A DNA stretch of 32,220 nt from Candidatus Muproteobacteria bacterium (GCA_027449605.1 DAIDLH010000073.1:1-32220), one strand, 5' to 3'; counted from the first letter of the stretch, positions 1 to 7,890 are shown. Made by a program: numbers and translations. The notes: generated from the sequence alone by a model not told the origin.

Positions 1-87
1 ATCGACGGGCGCGATACCTTCTTTCAGCAGCGCGATGGCGCGTTCGCGCCGTCGTTGCAACTCCTCTGGGCTTCCGGCAGGTCTCAT
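1..87 (-). CDS. IS630-type transposase, N-terminal end only (runs off the window)
   Basis: Reading leftwards from an ATG at 87, the product begins MRPAGSPEELQRRRERAIAL and continues LLKEGIAPVD to the window edge. This matches the opening helix of the winged helix-turn-helix that starts many IS630/Tc1-type transposases, whose first residues are typically MRP-G-x-EELE-RR. A strong ribosome-binding site (AGGAGG) sits just upstream on the same strand. Only 29 codons are visible, so the DDE catalytic domain cannot be checked. The element's outer end should lie between about 88 and 122, directly against the truncated peptidase to the right, but no terminal inverted repeat can be defined because the other end is outside the window. 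A stand-alone HTH protein is the main alternative. Confidence 0.6.
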   Translation of the reverse strand, partial: MRPAGSPEELQRRRERAIALLKEGIAPVD

Positions 88-122
88 GGGGCACCTCCTG
101 TCCAGAGGATAGGACATTATTT

Positions 123-875
123 ATGCAGAAATCAATAGCTAGCAAAGGATTGAAAAAGCAGAAAACCTTTGACGCGAGCTTTACCGCGAATCAAGAGGAT
201 GAGGCTGACAAATACTCCGCTATCTACATGGCCCTTGCTGGATACGATCCTTTAGCCGGGGTAGTTGTCTGGAAGCGAATGCATCAAGCAGTAGGCAGCT
301 ATACAGGGAACATGCTCTTCGATCATCCTTTAAACGATGATCGCGCGAAGAATATGGCTAAATATGCCTCAGCAGTGCGGCAGTATTACAAGCCAGATAG
401 CATCAATCCAGATCATGAAAAGATTCTGGTCAATAATTCATTATTTTCCTACACAGAACCATCAACAGCCAAAGCCGGAGAAGGTGGCGGTATTGCTGCT
501 CTGTTTGGCGCAGTCACAAATGCATATTCCGAAGTAGCAGCAGCAAAGGCTGAACAAAGAAAACGTCAGATCAAGCAAATGGAACAAGAGCGGATAGCCG
601 CCCAGAGACTACGCTTCGACAGACTTCAAATCGCCAATGCTAATGATGGTGGTCGTGGATTGTTTGGGGTTGTTGTTAACCCATCCGGGAAAGCAATCAC
701 ACAAGCAATTGTCGCCTTGGAATACTTGAACGGACAGACCGTATTGCTGAAAGACGAAATTAAATGGCCGGCGATGCAGGCCTATGAGCAGAAAGAGTTC
801 GGTATTCCATTAAAGCCGATTCAATATAGCTCTGTTTCTGTCAGGCCTGTTTACGTGCAGTTAGAGGGCGAGTAA
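123..875 (+). pseudogene. M48-family metallopeptidase, 3' remnant lacking the HExxH helix
   Basis: The 250-residue open frame starts inside what looks like an M48 peptidase domain. Residues about 23-51 (NQEDEADKYSAIYMALAGYDP and onward) match the segment that supplies the third zinc ligand, the Glu of the NExEAD-type motif, and the following GYDP turn. The later DHPLNDDRAKNM matches the family's HP-x-x-x-x-R block. The HExxH zinc helix, which should lie some tens of residues earlier, is absent. The frame stays open leftwards to the window edge but through DNA that reads as transposase on the other strand. A charged, probably coiled stretch (about 135-160) and a C-terminal domain with a beta-rich look follow. 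Codon use is clearly AT-richer than the genes to the right. The ATG at 123 has no convincing ribosome-binding site. I infer a gene cut by an insertion sequence; catalysis is not possible from this fragment. Confidence 0.6.
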
Positions 876-922
876 TAAAGATACAAGCCTGAGTTAATTT
901 CCCATAGAAGAAGGAGCTCGCC

Positions 923-1429
923 ATGGATTTGCGTTCCATCCAGAAACCGCTGAAGGACGCGTACCGTCAGGAACCCGATTCAGCGCGCATCACCCTCAAG
1001 GCCCGGAGCAGCCAGCAGGATACGCCGATGGCGTGTTCCGTGGACCTGGGGCGGACGATATACAAGGCGCAGGCGCATAAGGGCGTGGGCGGGGCCGGGA
1101 CGGCGGCGTGTTCGGGGGATTTGCTGCTGGGCGCCTTGGCCGCGTGCGCGCAGATCACCTGCCAGATGGTGGCGACGGCGATGGGAATTCCTGTTGAGAA
1201 AATCGAGGTCACCGTGGAGGGCGATATGGACCTGCGCGGGACTTTGGGTATTTCCAAAGATGTCCCGGTGGGTTTCGAGAAGATTCGCGTGCGTTATGAT
1301 ATTGCGGCGCCACAGGCAACGGCGGAACAACTGCATAGTCTGCATGCGAAGGCGGAACAGTATTGCGTCGTGATGCAGACCCTCAGGCAGCCACCGGCGA
1401 TCGATATTCATTGGGCCACTTCCGGCTAG
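923..1429 (+). CDS. OsmC/Ohr-family thiol peroxidase-like protein
   Basis: This is a 168-residue protein of the OsmC family, cytoplasmic enzymes that reduce organic hydroperoxides with a reactive cysteine pair. The family hallmark helix is clear: SGDLLLGALAACAQITCQMVA, with Cys75 and Cys80, followed by the second conserved cysteine in AEQYCVVMQ (Cys148). The GVGGAGTAACSGD segment before the helix is also typical. Cys63 and Cys80 are extra cysteines beyond the usual two, so which residue acts as the peroxidatic one cannot be settled by eye. The start is fixed by GAAGGAG 8-9 bases upstream of the ATG. It opens a plus-strand run with the VOC and TMEM175-like genes, each with little spacing, which suggests cotranscription. 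Substrate preference cannot be told from sequence. Confidence 0.85.
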   Translation: MDLRSIQKPLKDAYRQEPDSARITLKARSSQQDTPMACSVDLGRTIYKAQAHKGVGGAGTAACSGDLLLGALAACAQITCQMVATAMGIPVEKIEVTVEGDMDLRGTLGISKDVPVGFEKIRVRYDIAAPQATAEQLHSLHAKAEQYCVVMQTLRQPPAIDIHWATSG

Positions 1430-1450
1430 ACCGGAAGGAGGAGAATACGC

Positions 1451-1849
1451 ATGGAACCGCGTCTCAGCTTCGTCACCCTCGGGGTTTCCGACCTCAAGCG
1501 CGCAACACGTTTTTACGAAGAAGTATTGCATCTTCCCCGGATACAAACTCAGCCCGAGGTTTCCTTTTTCGAGCTGGGCAGGACCTGGCTGGCGCTGTAT
1601 CCGCGCGACTTGCTCGCCGCGGACGCCGGCGTTCCCGCCGCGGGCTCGGGCTTTCCCGGTTTCACGCTGGCGCACAACGTCCGCACGGCGGGCGAAGTGG
1701 ACTGGCTGCTGAAGGAAGTCGCGGACAAGGGCGGCCGCATCGTGAAACCGGGCACGCGCGCGGACTGGGGCGGCTATACGGGTTACTTCGCCGATCCCGA
1801 TGGTTTTCTCTGGGAAGTTGCCTGGAATCCGCAGTTCCCCCATACATAA
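1451..1849 (+). CDS. VOC-superfamily protein (glyoxalase/bleomycin-resistance fold)
   Basis: The 132-residue product starts RLSFVTLGVSDLKRATRFYEE, the classic first beta-alpha unit of a vicinal-oxygen-chelate domain, and ends with the matching GYTGYFADPDGFLWEVAWNP strand pair, where FADPDG and WEV are diagnostic. One complete VOC domain is present, as two beta-alpha-beta-beta-beta modules. The usual metal ligands are partly recognisable: a Glu is in the last strand (WEV), but the first-strand His/Gln is replaced by Thr or Leu, so metal-dependent catalysis is uncertain. A strong AGGAGGAG precedes the ATG. It starts 21 bases after the OsmC-like stop codon, so the two are probably one transcript. 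Relatives include glyoxalase I, dioxygenases and antibiotic-binding proteins; the specific function is unknown. Confidence 0.8.
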   Translation: MEPRLSFVTLGVSDLKRATRFYEEVLHLPRIQTQPEVSFFELGRTWLALYPRDLLAADAGVPAAGSGFPGFTLAHNVRTAGEVDWLLKEVADKGGRIVKPGTRADWGGYTGYFADPDGFLWEVAWNPQFPHT

Positions 1850-1859
1850 AAAGCAAGTC

Positions 1860-2453
1860 ATGGGTAAAAACCGGATGGAGGCGTTCAGCGACGGCGTGCT
1901 CGCCATCATCATCACCATCATGGTCCTGGAGATGAAGGTGCCGCACGGCGCCGATTTCGCCGCGCTGCGTCCGTTGCTGCCGGTTTTCCTCACTTATGTG
2001 CTGAGTTTCATCTATCTCGGCATTTACTGGAACAATCACCACCACATGCTGCATGTCACGCAGCACGTGAGCGGCGCGATCCTGTGGGCCAATCTTCATC
2101 TGCTGTTCTGCCTGTCGCTGTTTCCGTTCGTGACCGGATGGATGGGCGAGAATCACTTTGCGGCCATGCCAACCGCCCTGTATGGCGTGGTTTTGCTGAT
2201 GGCGGCCGTGGCGTACTGGATTTTGCAGCAGGCCATCATCGCCAGGCATGGCCGGGAGTCCCTGCTCGCCAAAGCCGTGGGCAGAGACCTCAAGGGCAAA
2301 TTATCCCCCGTGCTTTATGTCATCGCGATATTTGCCGCATTTTTTGTACCGTGGGTCGCCGGGGCGCTGTATGTTCTGGTGGCGGCGCTATGGCTGGTGC
2401 CTGACCGCCGCATCGAACGCACACTGGCCGGAGGGAAAGGACAGACGCCATAA
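1860..2453 (+). CDS. TMEM175-like potassium channel family membrane protein (DUF1211)
   Basis: This is a 197-residue integral membrane protein. It opens with RMEAFSDGVLAIIITIMVLEM, carrying the RxxxFSDG signature of bacterial TMEM175-type K+ channels, in which the first helix lines the pore. About six hydrophobic helices can be read, with the typical YWNNHHHMLH segment in the third. Bacterial members work as tetramers and conduct K+ without the TVGYG selectivity filter. The ATG at 1860 was chosen over an in-frame ATG 60 bases earlier because that one lies inside the end of the VOC gene and would put polar residues before the FSDG motif. It begins 10 bases after the VOC stop, so it is probably cotranscribed. 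Its physiological role here is unknown. Confidence 0.8.
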   Translation: MGKNRMEAFSDGVLAIIITIMVLEMKVPHGADFAALRPLLPVFLTYVLSFIYLGIYWNNHHHMLHVTQHVSGAILWANLHLLFCLSLFPFVTGWMGENHFAAMPTALYGVVLLMAAVAYWILQQAIIARHGRESLLAKAVGRDLKGKLSPVLYVIAIFAAFFVPWVAGALYVLVAALWLVPDRRIERTLAGGKGQTP

Positions 2454-2492
2454 TGCTTATGAAACATGCGGCGGTTCGATTAAAATAACCCG

Positions 2493-2858
2493 ATGCACAA
2501 GAGCCGCTACGCCAGCGTCAAACCCTTCACCACCAAGGACGGCTCGATCATCCGCGAGCTGATGCACCCAGGCGTGCACGGCAACGCGAACCAGAGCCTG
2601 GCCGAAGCGATCGTGCCGGTGGGGCAGGGAACGAAGCTGCACAAGCATCATCGCAGCGAGGAGATTTATCACGTCACCGCCGGCGAAGGCAGGATGGTGC
2701 GGGGCAACGAGATATTCGCCATCAATCCGGGCGACACGATCTGCATCCTGCCCGGCACGCCGCACCGGGTGGACAACACCGGCGCGACGGAATTGAAGAT
2801 TCTGTGCTGCTGCTCCCCGCCGTACTCCCACGACGACACCGAACTGCTCGACAGGTAA
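2493..2858 (+). CDS. single-domain cupin protein
   Basis: A 121-residue protein made of one cupin barrel. Motif 1 reads GTKLHKHHRSEEIYHVTAGEG (metal ligands His50, His52 and Glu56 or Glu57) and motif 2 is PGDTICILPGTPHRVDNTG with His91, so all four ligands of a mononuclear metal site are present. Proteins of this size include small isomerases, dioxygenases and sensors, and nothing in the sequence selects among them. A run of three cysteines (CCC, 105-107) near the C-terminus is unusual for the family and might bind metal or become oxidised. The ATG at 2493 follows the TMEM175-like stop by 39 bases with no strong ribosome-binding site. Confidence 0.8.
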   Translation: MHKSRYASVKPFTTKDGSIIRELMHPGVHGNANQSLAEAIVPVGQGTKLHKHHRSEEIYHVTAGEGRMVRGNEIFAINPGDTICILPGTPHRVDNTGATELKILCCCSPPYSHDDTELLDR

Positions 2859-3051
2859 CGCACCGTTTCGGAACGTTCCGCGGCAAGTTCTGCCGTTCTC
2901 CGCCTGTTCTTGAGGCAATCGCGGACCGTTGGCATGTTGCGCCGGTAAAAAACCCGTGGCCGGGCAGCAAGTTAGCCGACCCCGAAAAAACCCGCGTCAG
3001 GCATGTGAGTTGCATGCTATATCCATGAAATTGGCTGGATATTTCTGAAGC

Positions 3052-3726
3052 ATGCGGATCATCAAACTGCCGTCAGCGATTCAAGGTGCGGTGGCCTTCG
3101 GGCTGCTGGTGCTGTTTGCCGTCTGCGACGCGGCGCAGGGCGAGGTGTACGTCTACGAGATGCCGGACGGCACGCGCGTGATCACCGATCATCCGATCAA
3201 CGCCAAAAATTCGCGCGTGGTGCGCGTGGCGCCGGACGTGAAGGGCGCGGGCAAGCTCGCGGCGCAGAAGAACAGCCCGGTGTTCCGCGAGGAAGCGTCC
3301 ACCTACGACCGTCTCATTCGGCGCTATGCCGACGAATACGGTGTGGACTTCGCGCTCGTCAAGGCGATCATGACGGTGGAGTCGGCGTTCAATCCCTATG
3401 CCGTGTCCGGCAAGGGCGCGCGCGGTTTGATGCAGATGATGCCGTCCACCGCCGCCCGTTACGGCGTGACCGACATTTACAATCCGGTGGAGAACGTGCG
3501 CGCCGCGGCGCAGCATCTGAAATACCTGTTCGACACCTTCGGCAACAAACCGGTGCTCGTGATCGCGGCCTACAACGCCGGCGAGAACGCGGTGAAGCAG
3601 TATCGCGGCATTCCGCCCTACGAGGAAACGAAAAATTACGTCAAGAAGGTGCTGGCCTACCAGCAACGGTACCGGCCCAAATATCGCTACATCACCATCG
3701 CCACGAATCCGTCCGACGGCGGCTGA
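3052..3726 (+). CDS. periplasmic lytic transglycosylase, SLT (family 1) type, with N-terminal DUF4124-like segment
   Basis: The 224-residue protein has a signal peptide (hydrophobic stretch about residues 11-25). Next comes a short EVYVYEMPDGTRVITDHP segment like the DUF4124 domain found in front of many SLT enzymes. The Slt-type lysozyme-fold catalytic domain spans about residues 85-205. The catalytic acid is Glu110 in MTVESAFNP, followed by the diagnostic KGARGLMQMMP, NPVENVRAAAQHL and AAYNAGENAV motifs. The enzyme cleaves the MurNAc-GlcNAc bond in peptidoglycan to give 1,6-anhydro ends. There is no lipobox cysteine at the signal cleavage region apart from Cys25 in FAVCDAA, which does not fit a good lipobox, so a soluble or loosely anchored periplasmic enzyme is likeliest. 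Its own promoter probably lies in the 190-base gap upstream. Confidence 0.88.
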   Translation: MRIIKLPSAIQGAVAFGLLVLFAVCDAAQGEVYVYEMPDGTRVITDHPINAKNSRVVRVAPDVKGAGKLAAQKNSPVFREEASTYDRLIRRYADEYGVDFALVKAIMTVESAFNPYAVSGKGARGLMQMMPSTAARYGVTDIYNPVENVRAAAQHLKYLFDTFGNKPVLVIAAYNAGENAVKQYRGIPPYEETKNYVKKVLAYQQRYRPKYRYITIATNPSDGG

Positions 3727-3834
3727 TTTGCTAAGCCGCGCCATTCCTTGTAACCTGCCGGCGCGAATTCAATCCACAGTCAGCAGGCCCATGAAGACGA
3801 TGGGCTTTGCGATAGCGGCGCGCAGGGCAAGGAC

Positions 3835-4134
3835 ATGAGCGACAATCCCACCGAGAGCAAGGAATTCCAGATTCTGAAGGTCATGAAGCTGGTGCTGACC
3901 GACGTCGTCAAGGACACGGCGACGCAACCCGGCCTCAAGCATCCGCTGTCGGACCGGACCATCGAGGGGATACGCCACTGCCTCAAGCTGATTTCGGCGC
4001 GCGAACGCGAGCTCGTCGAGGACGCCGGCAAAACCATGGACATGCGTCCCTATTACGCGGACGAACCGAAGAAGAACGTCGTGGTGCCGATCACGAAAAT
4101 CGGTCGCAACAAGAAAGACCCGGACAAAAAATAA
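3835..4134 (+). CDS. small conserved protein of unknown function
   Basis: This is a 99-residue, charged, soluble protein. It has a predicted helical core (EFQILKVMKLVLTDVVKDTA, then LSDRTIEGIRHCLKLISARERELVEDA) and a lysine-rich tail. I recall close relatives in beta- and gammaproteobacteria being labelled segregation/condensation protein A, but the protein is far too short to be ScpA and shows no kleisin features, so that name should not be transferred. The ATG follows AAGGAC at short spacing. It stands alone between the transglycosylase and a long palindrome that closes this plus-strand block. Confidence 0.65.
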   Translation: MSDNPTESKEFQILKVMKLVLTDVVKDTATQPGLKHPLSDRTIEGIRHCLKLISARERELVEDAGKTMDMRPYYADEPKKNVVVPITKIGRNKKDPDKK

Positions 4135-4215
4135 TGTAGGTTGGGTTGAGGGAACGAAACCCAACAAACATATTTTACCCCGTTGGGCTTCGCTGGCGCT
4201 CAACCCAACCTACAT
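4134..4215. repeat. long dispersed-type palindrome between convergent genes
   Basis: The outer arms (4134-4150 and 4199-4215) are perfect 17-bp inverted repeats beginning ATGTAGGTTGGGTTGAG. An inner pair (cgaaacccaac and gttgggcttcg) pairs at 10 of 11 positions. Sequences built on TAGGTTGGGTTGAG are widespread intergenic repeats in proteobacteria. It lies between the stop codons of two converging genes, so as RNA it could act as a bidirectional terminator or transcript stabiliser, though no T-run is present. Related but diverged copies sit near 24978 and 26430. Confidence 0.8.
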
Positions 4216-4224
4216 ATGCCCTAA

Positions 4225-5382
4225 TTACCTGTTTGGACTGTGCCGGCGCGGTGTTATCCCCGTTCCTGGCATCGCGGTCTTGCGCAGCACCGTGTATTGC
4301 TGCAACACGGGATTGACCACCGGCTCAAGCTTGCGGCGCAGCAGCGTGCCGCTGGCGGTGGTGACGGCGATGATGGGCGTGACCAGTCGCTCGCCGGCAT
4401 GCGCCAGGGTGAGCATGGCGCCGATTTCCTCTCTCAGCTCCGGCACGGTTTCCAGCAGCGTCTTGAGTTCGTCGCGCGCGGAAGCCATCAATTCTTCAGT
4501 GCATCTCATCGCGGTGTCGATTTCCCCGGCCGGCTCGGCGCAGCGCGCCGGCCGGAAATAATTTCCGATGATGTCCATCAGCGCCGCGACGGTGTACTTG
4601 TCCACCGGGTGTTGCAGTTGCGCTTCGGAGACGGCGAGAAAAGTCTGGCCCGGAGCGTCGAGCAGTTTCGCCAGAAACGCGGCTAGACTGTTGTTTCCGG
4701 AGAGCGCCGCGAGCCGGTCGCGGTAAGTTCCGTAATCGTCGCGCGCCGGCAACGAAAGCGGCAGATCCTCCGGCGCGGCGTCGAGAAATCCGATGTGATA
4801 GACGTTGCGATGCGTGCCGAGACGGAAAATGCGTTCGCGGGTTTTCGCGTCGATCAGGCCCGGCTGGAGGATCAGGCGCACGGTGGCGATGACCGTGAGC
4901 GGTTCGTTTTCGAACGGCAGGTGTTCCACGAGGTAAGCGGCGAGTTCCCGGCCCATCGTGCCCTTGACCACGGCCTCCTTCCCGAGCAGGCTGCGCGCGA
5001 TGTCGGCGGTCGGCATCGCCCACCAGGTGCGGCGCGCGAGTTCGTCGGACAGACCCGCGGCGCCGGCCACGGCGACCACCGCCTCCGGTTCGCCGAGCAG
5101 CAGCAGTTTGTCGAGCTGCGCCTCGCGCGCCTGGCCCATGCGCGTCCAGCGTTGCAGGAACACCGGGTAGCCGCCGGGCGAGCCGAGCACGTGCGAGGAA
5201 AGCATTTCGCGCACGCGTCGCAGGTATTGCGGCGGGCGGCAATTGGGGCTGAGCGGAATGCGCGCCTCGTTGCCGCGCGAGAGTCCGTAGACCGTCATGC
5301 TCTGCTCGTCGATGCGGATCGCCTCGATGTCGTTCGCCAGCAGCACGTTCAGCCGCAGCAGGTCTTCGCTCGAGAGTTCCAT
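4225..5382 (-). CDS. DsrS-like protein (sulfur-oxidation associated, function unknown)
   Basis: This is a 385-residue cytosolic protein with no membrane segment or signal. The N-terminus, MELSSEDLLRLNVLL and on, with SRGNEARIPLSPNC and SHVLGSPGGYPVFLQRWTRM, matches my recollection of DsrS, the last product of the dsr operon in purple sulfur bacteria, including its length of about 390 residues. The rest looks alpha-helical, HEAT-like in texture. The role of DsrS is not established; it is linked to oxidation of stored sulfur. The ATG at 5382 is chosen because the upstream extension is GC-rich reading through the neighbouring gene. The gene starts 36 bases after the VWA-type gene, in the same direction, so it is probably the third cistron of the MoxR-VWA operon. 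No other dsr gene is in the window. The identification rests on memory of motifs, not on a search. Confidence 0.55.
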   Translation of the reverse strand: MELSSEDLLRLNVLLANDIEAIRIDEQSMTVYGLSRGNEARIPLSPNCRPPQYLRRVREMLSSHVLGSPGGYPVFLQRWTRMGQAREAQLDKLLLLGEPEAVVAVAGAAGLSDELARRTWWAMPTADIARSLLGKEAVVKGTMGRELAAYLVEHLPFENEPLTVIATVRLILQPGLIDAKTRERIFRLGTHRNVYHIGFLDAAPEDLPLSLPARDDYGTYRDRLAALSGNNSLAAFLAKLLDAPGQTFLAVSEAQLQHPVDKYTVAALMDIIGNYFRPARCAEPAGEIDTAMRCTEELMASARDELKTLLETVPELREEIGAMLTLAHAGERLVTPIIAVTTASGTLLRRKLEPVVNPVLQQYTVLRKTAMPGTGITPRRHSPNR

Positions 5383-5417
5383 GGTGAATACGAATGCAGG
5401 GCGAAACGGACGAAACG

Positions 5418-6656
5418 CTAGTTTAACTGAATCCGCTGGCCCCAAGGCGTTTTCTCCTTGCCCTTGACCAGCCACAGCACCGGATAGGACGGTTCGCTCC
5501 TGGGGAATTCGCCCTTGGCGTCGGTGAAGTAGACCAGCAGGTCCGGGACGCGGTCCTGCCATTCGGCCCACTCGAACACCGGCGTGAAGCGCGTCCCGCC
5601 GCCGCCGGGCAGTTTCCCGGGTAATCTGATGTCTTCCCAGGGATCGAATATCCACGGACCTTCGGCCGCCAGTTTCTCGTCGCAGGCGTGCAGCGTGATG
5701 CGCGCGCCGACCTGGCCCTTGATGGCGTTCACCTCGCTCAGGAATTCCTGCATCTCCTCGTCCGAGATCGAGCCGCTGGTGTCGAGCGCCACGAGCAGCT
5801 CGATGTGCTGGCTGCGCAGCCCGGGCAGGATCGCCGTGCCCTCGCGTCGCGACGGATGCGCGAAGCTGTAGTCGTTGCGCGAGGCGCGCGTCATGTAGTG
5901 CGCGAGCAGCATGCGCCACGGCAGCTGCGGCTGCAGCAGGTGATCCACCATGCGCGCCATCGAGCCGCCGAGCTTGCCGGCCTGGATGGCCTGCTGCGCC
6001 GCCGACGCCAGGCGCTGTTGCCACTGCTTGTCGAGCGATTCGCGCTCGGGCGCGGACAGCGGCGGGGGTTGCGGCGCGCCGCCGGCCTGCGCGTCGGCTT
6101 CGCCGTGGCGGCCGCCTCCGGCGTCGGTCCGTTGCTCGCCGTGTCCGCCTTCACCGCCGTCTCCATCGCCCGAACCGTGCGGCCGGTCGTCCGGGTCGTA
6201 GAGATGCTGGTCCATCGGCTCTTCGTCGGCGTTTTCCCGGATGCAGGGATAAATCTCCTCCGCGGTCATGTCCTTGTACGCGTCCAGGATCAGCGCATCC
6301 GGCGCGGGCACGAGCCCGTCGGCCATGAGCAGGGGGTTGACCGCGAAATCGCAGGCCAGGTCCCAGCGCTTCTTGTGGCGATGCTCGCGGCGCGCGAAGT
6401 GCGACAGCGCGCAGTGCAGCGCCTCGTGCGCGAGGATGAACTTGGTCTGCTCGAAGGACAGCGCGTCGATGTAGTCGCGGTTGTAATAGAACGCGCGCGC
6501 GTCGGTGGCGGTGGTGCGGCACCATTTCGGGTCGGCCTCGACCAGCGGCAGGCGCAGCACCAGCGCGCCGAGGAACGGCTTGTCGATGATCAGCCAGGTG
6601 CGCGCGGCGACGAGTTTGTCTTCGACGGCGTCGCTTTTGGGGACATTCGAATTCAC
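5418..6656 (-). CDS. VWA-like/HExxH putative metallopeptidase (DUF2201, COG3864 type)
   Basis: The 412-residue protein has two parts. The N-terminal part (about 10-140) holds a zinc-protease-like helix, FILAHEALHCALSHFARR, with HEALH at 77-81. It is followed by RWDLACDFAVNPLL, typical of the putative metallopeptidase domain that precedes DUF2201. After a Gly/Asp/His-rich linker (about 155-200), the C-terminal VWA-like domain carries a MIDAS-type DTSGS at 292-296 and a later TDAKGEF. Proteins of this type occur next to MoxR AAA+ ATPases and are thought to form a chaperone pair in which the VWA partner recognises the client. The ATG at 6656 lies 160 bases after the MoxR stop, the gap being filled by a palindromic repeat. 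The linker's His and Asp richness hints at metal binding, which is inference. Confidence 0.8.
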   Translation of the reverse strand: MNSNVPKSDAVEDKLVAARTWLIIDKPFLGALVLRLPLVEADPKWCRTTATDARAFYYNRDYIDALSFEQTKFILAHEALHCALSHFARREHRHKKRWDLACDFAVNPLLMADGLVPAPDALILDAYKDMTAEEIYPCIRENADEEPMDQHLYDPDDRPHGSGDGDGGEGGHGEQRTDAGGGRHGEADAQAGGAPQPPPLSAPERESLDKQWQQRLASAAQQAIQAGKLGGSMARMVDHLLQPQLPWRMLLAHYMTRASRNDYSFAHPSRREGTAILPGLRSQHIELLVALDTSGSISDEEMQEFLSEVNAIKGQVGARITLHACDEKLAAEGPWIFDPWEDIRLPGKLPGGGGTRFTPVFEWAEWQDRVPDLLVYFTDAKGEFPRSEPSYPVLWLVKGKEKTPWGQRIQLN

Positions 6657-6700
6657 AGGATTAACGGTATTTTTCAGGATAAAAGCTCATATGAGTTTCC

Positions 6701-6783
6701 GCCGCAAAGGGCGCGAAGAACGCAAAGAAAAGCTCTTGAGAATAAAACCCGAGAATTCATTGCGCTCTTTGCGTCTTTGCGGC
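6701..6783. repeat. inverted repeat, GCCGCAAAG family, copy 1
   Basis: The left arm begins GCCGCAAAGGGCGCGAAGAA and the right arm ends TTTGCGTCTTTGCGGC; the arms pair over about 25 positions with a few mismatches. A second copy lies at 31943-32044. Motifs of the type CGCAAAGACGCAAAG are common dispersed intergenic repeats in proteobacteria. Here it separates the MoxR gene from the VWA-like gene on the minus strand. Just outside it, 6655-6680 holds a fragment resembling the ACAGGATTAACAGG repeat seen complete at 11545. Confidence 0.8.
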
Positions 6784-6816
6784 AAGCAATCATAAATTTT
6801 CTTAAATTCTGTTCAT

Positions 6817-7890
6817 TTATTTTGCTTTGGCGGCGGGCTTCTGCCACATGTCGAAGATCATGACGTTGGCGATCTTCTTGGCCCACTGCGCAAATTGCGG
6901 GAGCTGGAAGAGTTTTTCGCCCACGGCGCGCTGCATGTCCGAGACCAGCATCACGCCCATCTCGCGGCTCGGGAAGCGGCCGGCGTAGTCGAGAATGTTG
7001 CCATAGACCTTGGCCTCATCGGCGCCGCCCCTGGCGCGGATCGCGCGCCCGACCAACGCCGCGGCCACGGCGTATTGCAGGTCGGTTTCCTTCGGCACGG
7101 TGGTGGAAGCGCCGGTCACGATCGCGTCGATGTCCGGCAGGTTGTCGAGGTTGTCGATGAAGGCTTTCAGCTCCACGCCGGCCGCGGGACCGACGCAGGC
7201 TTCGAGCGAACCCAGCAACAGCTCCGGCTTTTCGCCAAATTTGGCGAGCGCGCGGTGCGCGAATTCCCACGAGCGCGGACTCGGAAACGCCACCGGATTG
7301 TGCGCCGGGTCGAAGTCGAACAGCAGCTCGGGGCGGAAGCGCAGAAACGCGATGACGCGCTCGTCGATGTTGTTGGCGTAGGCCCAGGCCACCCAGTCGT
7401 CGAGATGGGTCTCGACCGCGAAGTGCGAGAAGCGGTTCGCGAGCGGCGCCGGCATGCTGTAGGTCACGCCGCGGTCGCCCTGGCGGTTGCCGGCGGCGAA
7501 AATCGCCCAGTGCGCCGGCACCTGATAGGCGCCGAGGCGGCGGTCGAGTATCAATTGATACGCCGCGGCCGAGACCGTCGGCGCCGCCGAGGTGATTTCG
7601 TCGAGGAACAGGATGCCTTCGGCGCCGTGACGCTGCGCGTCCGGCAGCATCGCCGGGATCGCCCACTCGACGACGTCGCCGACGCGGAACGGAATGCCGC
7701 GCAGGTCGGTCGGTTCCATTTGCGACAGGCGGATGTCGATGACCGGCACGCCGTACTTCCGCGCCACCTGCGCCACCATCTGCGACTTGCCCACGCCGGG
7801 CGGGCCCCACAGCATGACCGGGGTGTGATGTCCCTCGCGGGTACTCAGAAACTCGCGTTCGAGAACGGCGAGGATAAGCGTTGGGCGCAT
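6817..7890 (-). CDS. MoxR-family AAA+ ATPase
   Basis: A 357-residue cytosolic AAA+ ATPase. Walker A is GPPGVGKS (29-36), Walker B ILFLDE (93-98), sensor 1 lies in FAAGN, and the arginine-finger region is around MPAPLANRFSHF. The helix-2 insert between Walker A and B and the absence of other domains fit the MoxR class, which uses ATP to remodel or activate protein targets, often with a VWA-domain partner. The next gene downstream is exactly such a partner, and the DsrS-like protein follows. The ATG at 7890 is preceded by GGGAGA at good spacing; an in-frame ATG 84 bases upstream would have to start upstream of the predicted promoter's transcription start and is rejected. Confidence 0.88.
   Translation of the reverse strand: MRPTLILAVLEREFLSTREGHHTPVMLWGPPGVGKSQMVAQVARKYGVPVIDIRLSQMEPTDLRGIPFRVGDVVEWAIPAMLPDAQRHGAEGILFLDEITSAAPTVSAAAYQLILDRRLGAYQVPAHWAIFAAGNRQGDRGVTYSMPAPLANRFSHFAVETHLDDWVAWAYANNIDERVIAFLRFRPELLFDFDPAHNPVAFPSPRSWEFAHRALAKFGEKPELLLGSLEACVGPAAGVELKAFIDNLDNLPDIDAIVTGASTTVPKETDLQYAVAAALVGRAIRARGGADEAKVYGNILDYAGRFPSREMGVMLVSDMQRAVGEKLFQLPQFAQWAKKIANVMIFDMWQKPAAKAK

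Noticed and set aside
3835-4134. Naming the 99-residue protein segregation and condensation protein A
   Set aside because: ScpA is more than twice as long and has kleisin-specific ends that are absent here; only the general database label suggests it.
5688-6863. Plus-strand open frame opposite the VWA-like gene
   Set aside because: Antisense shadow; it ends by running into the repeat at 6701.
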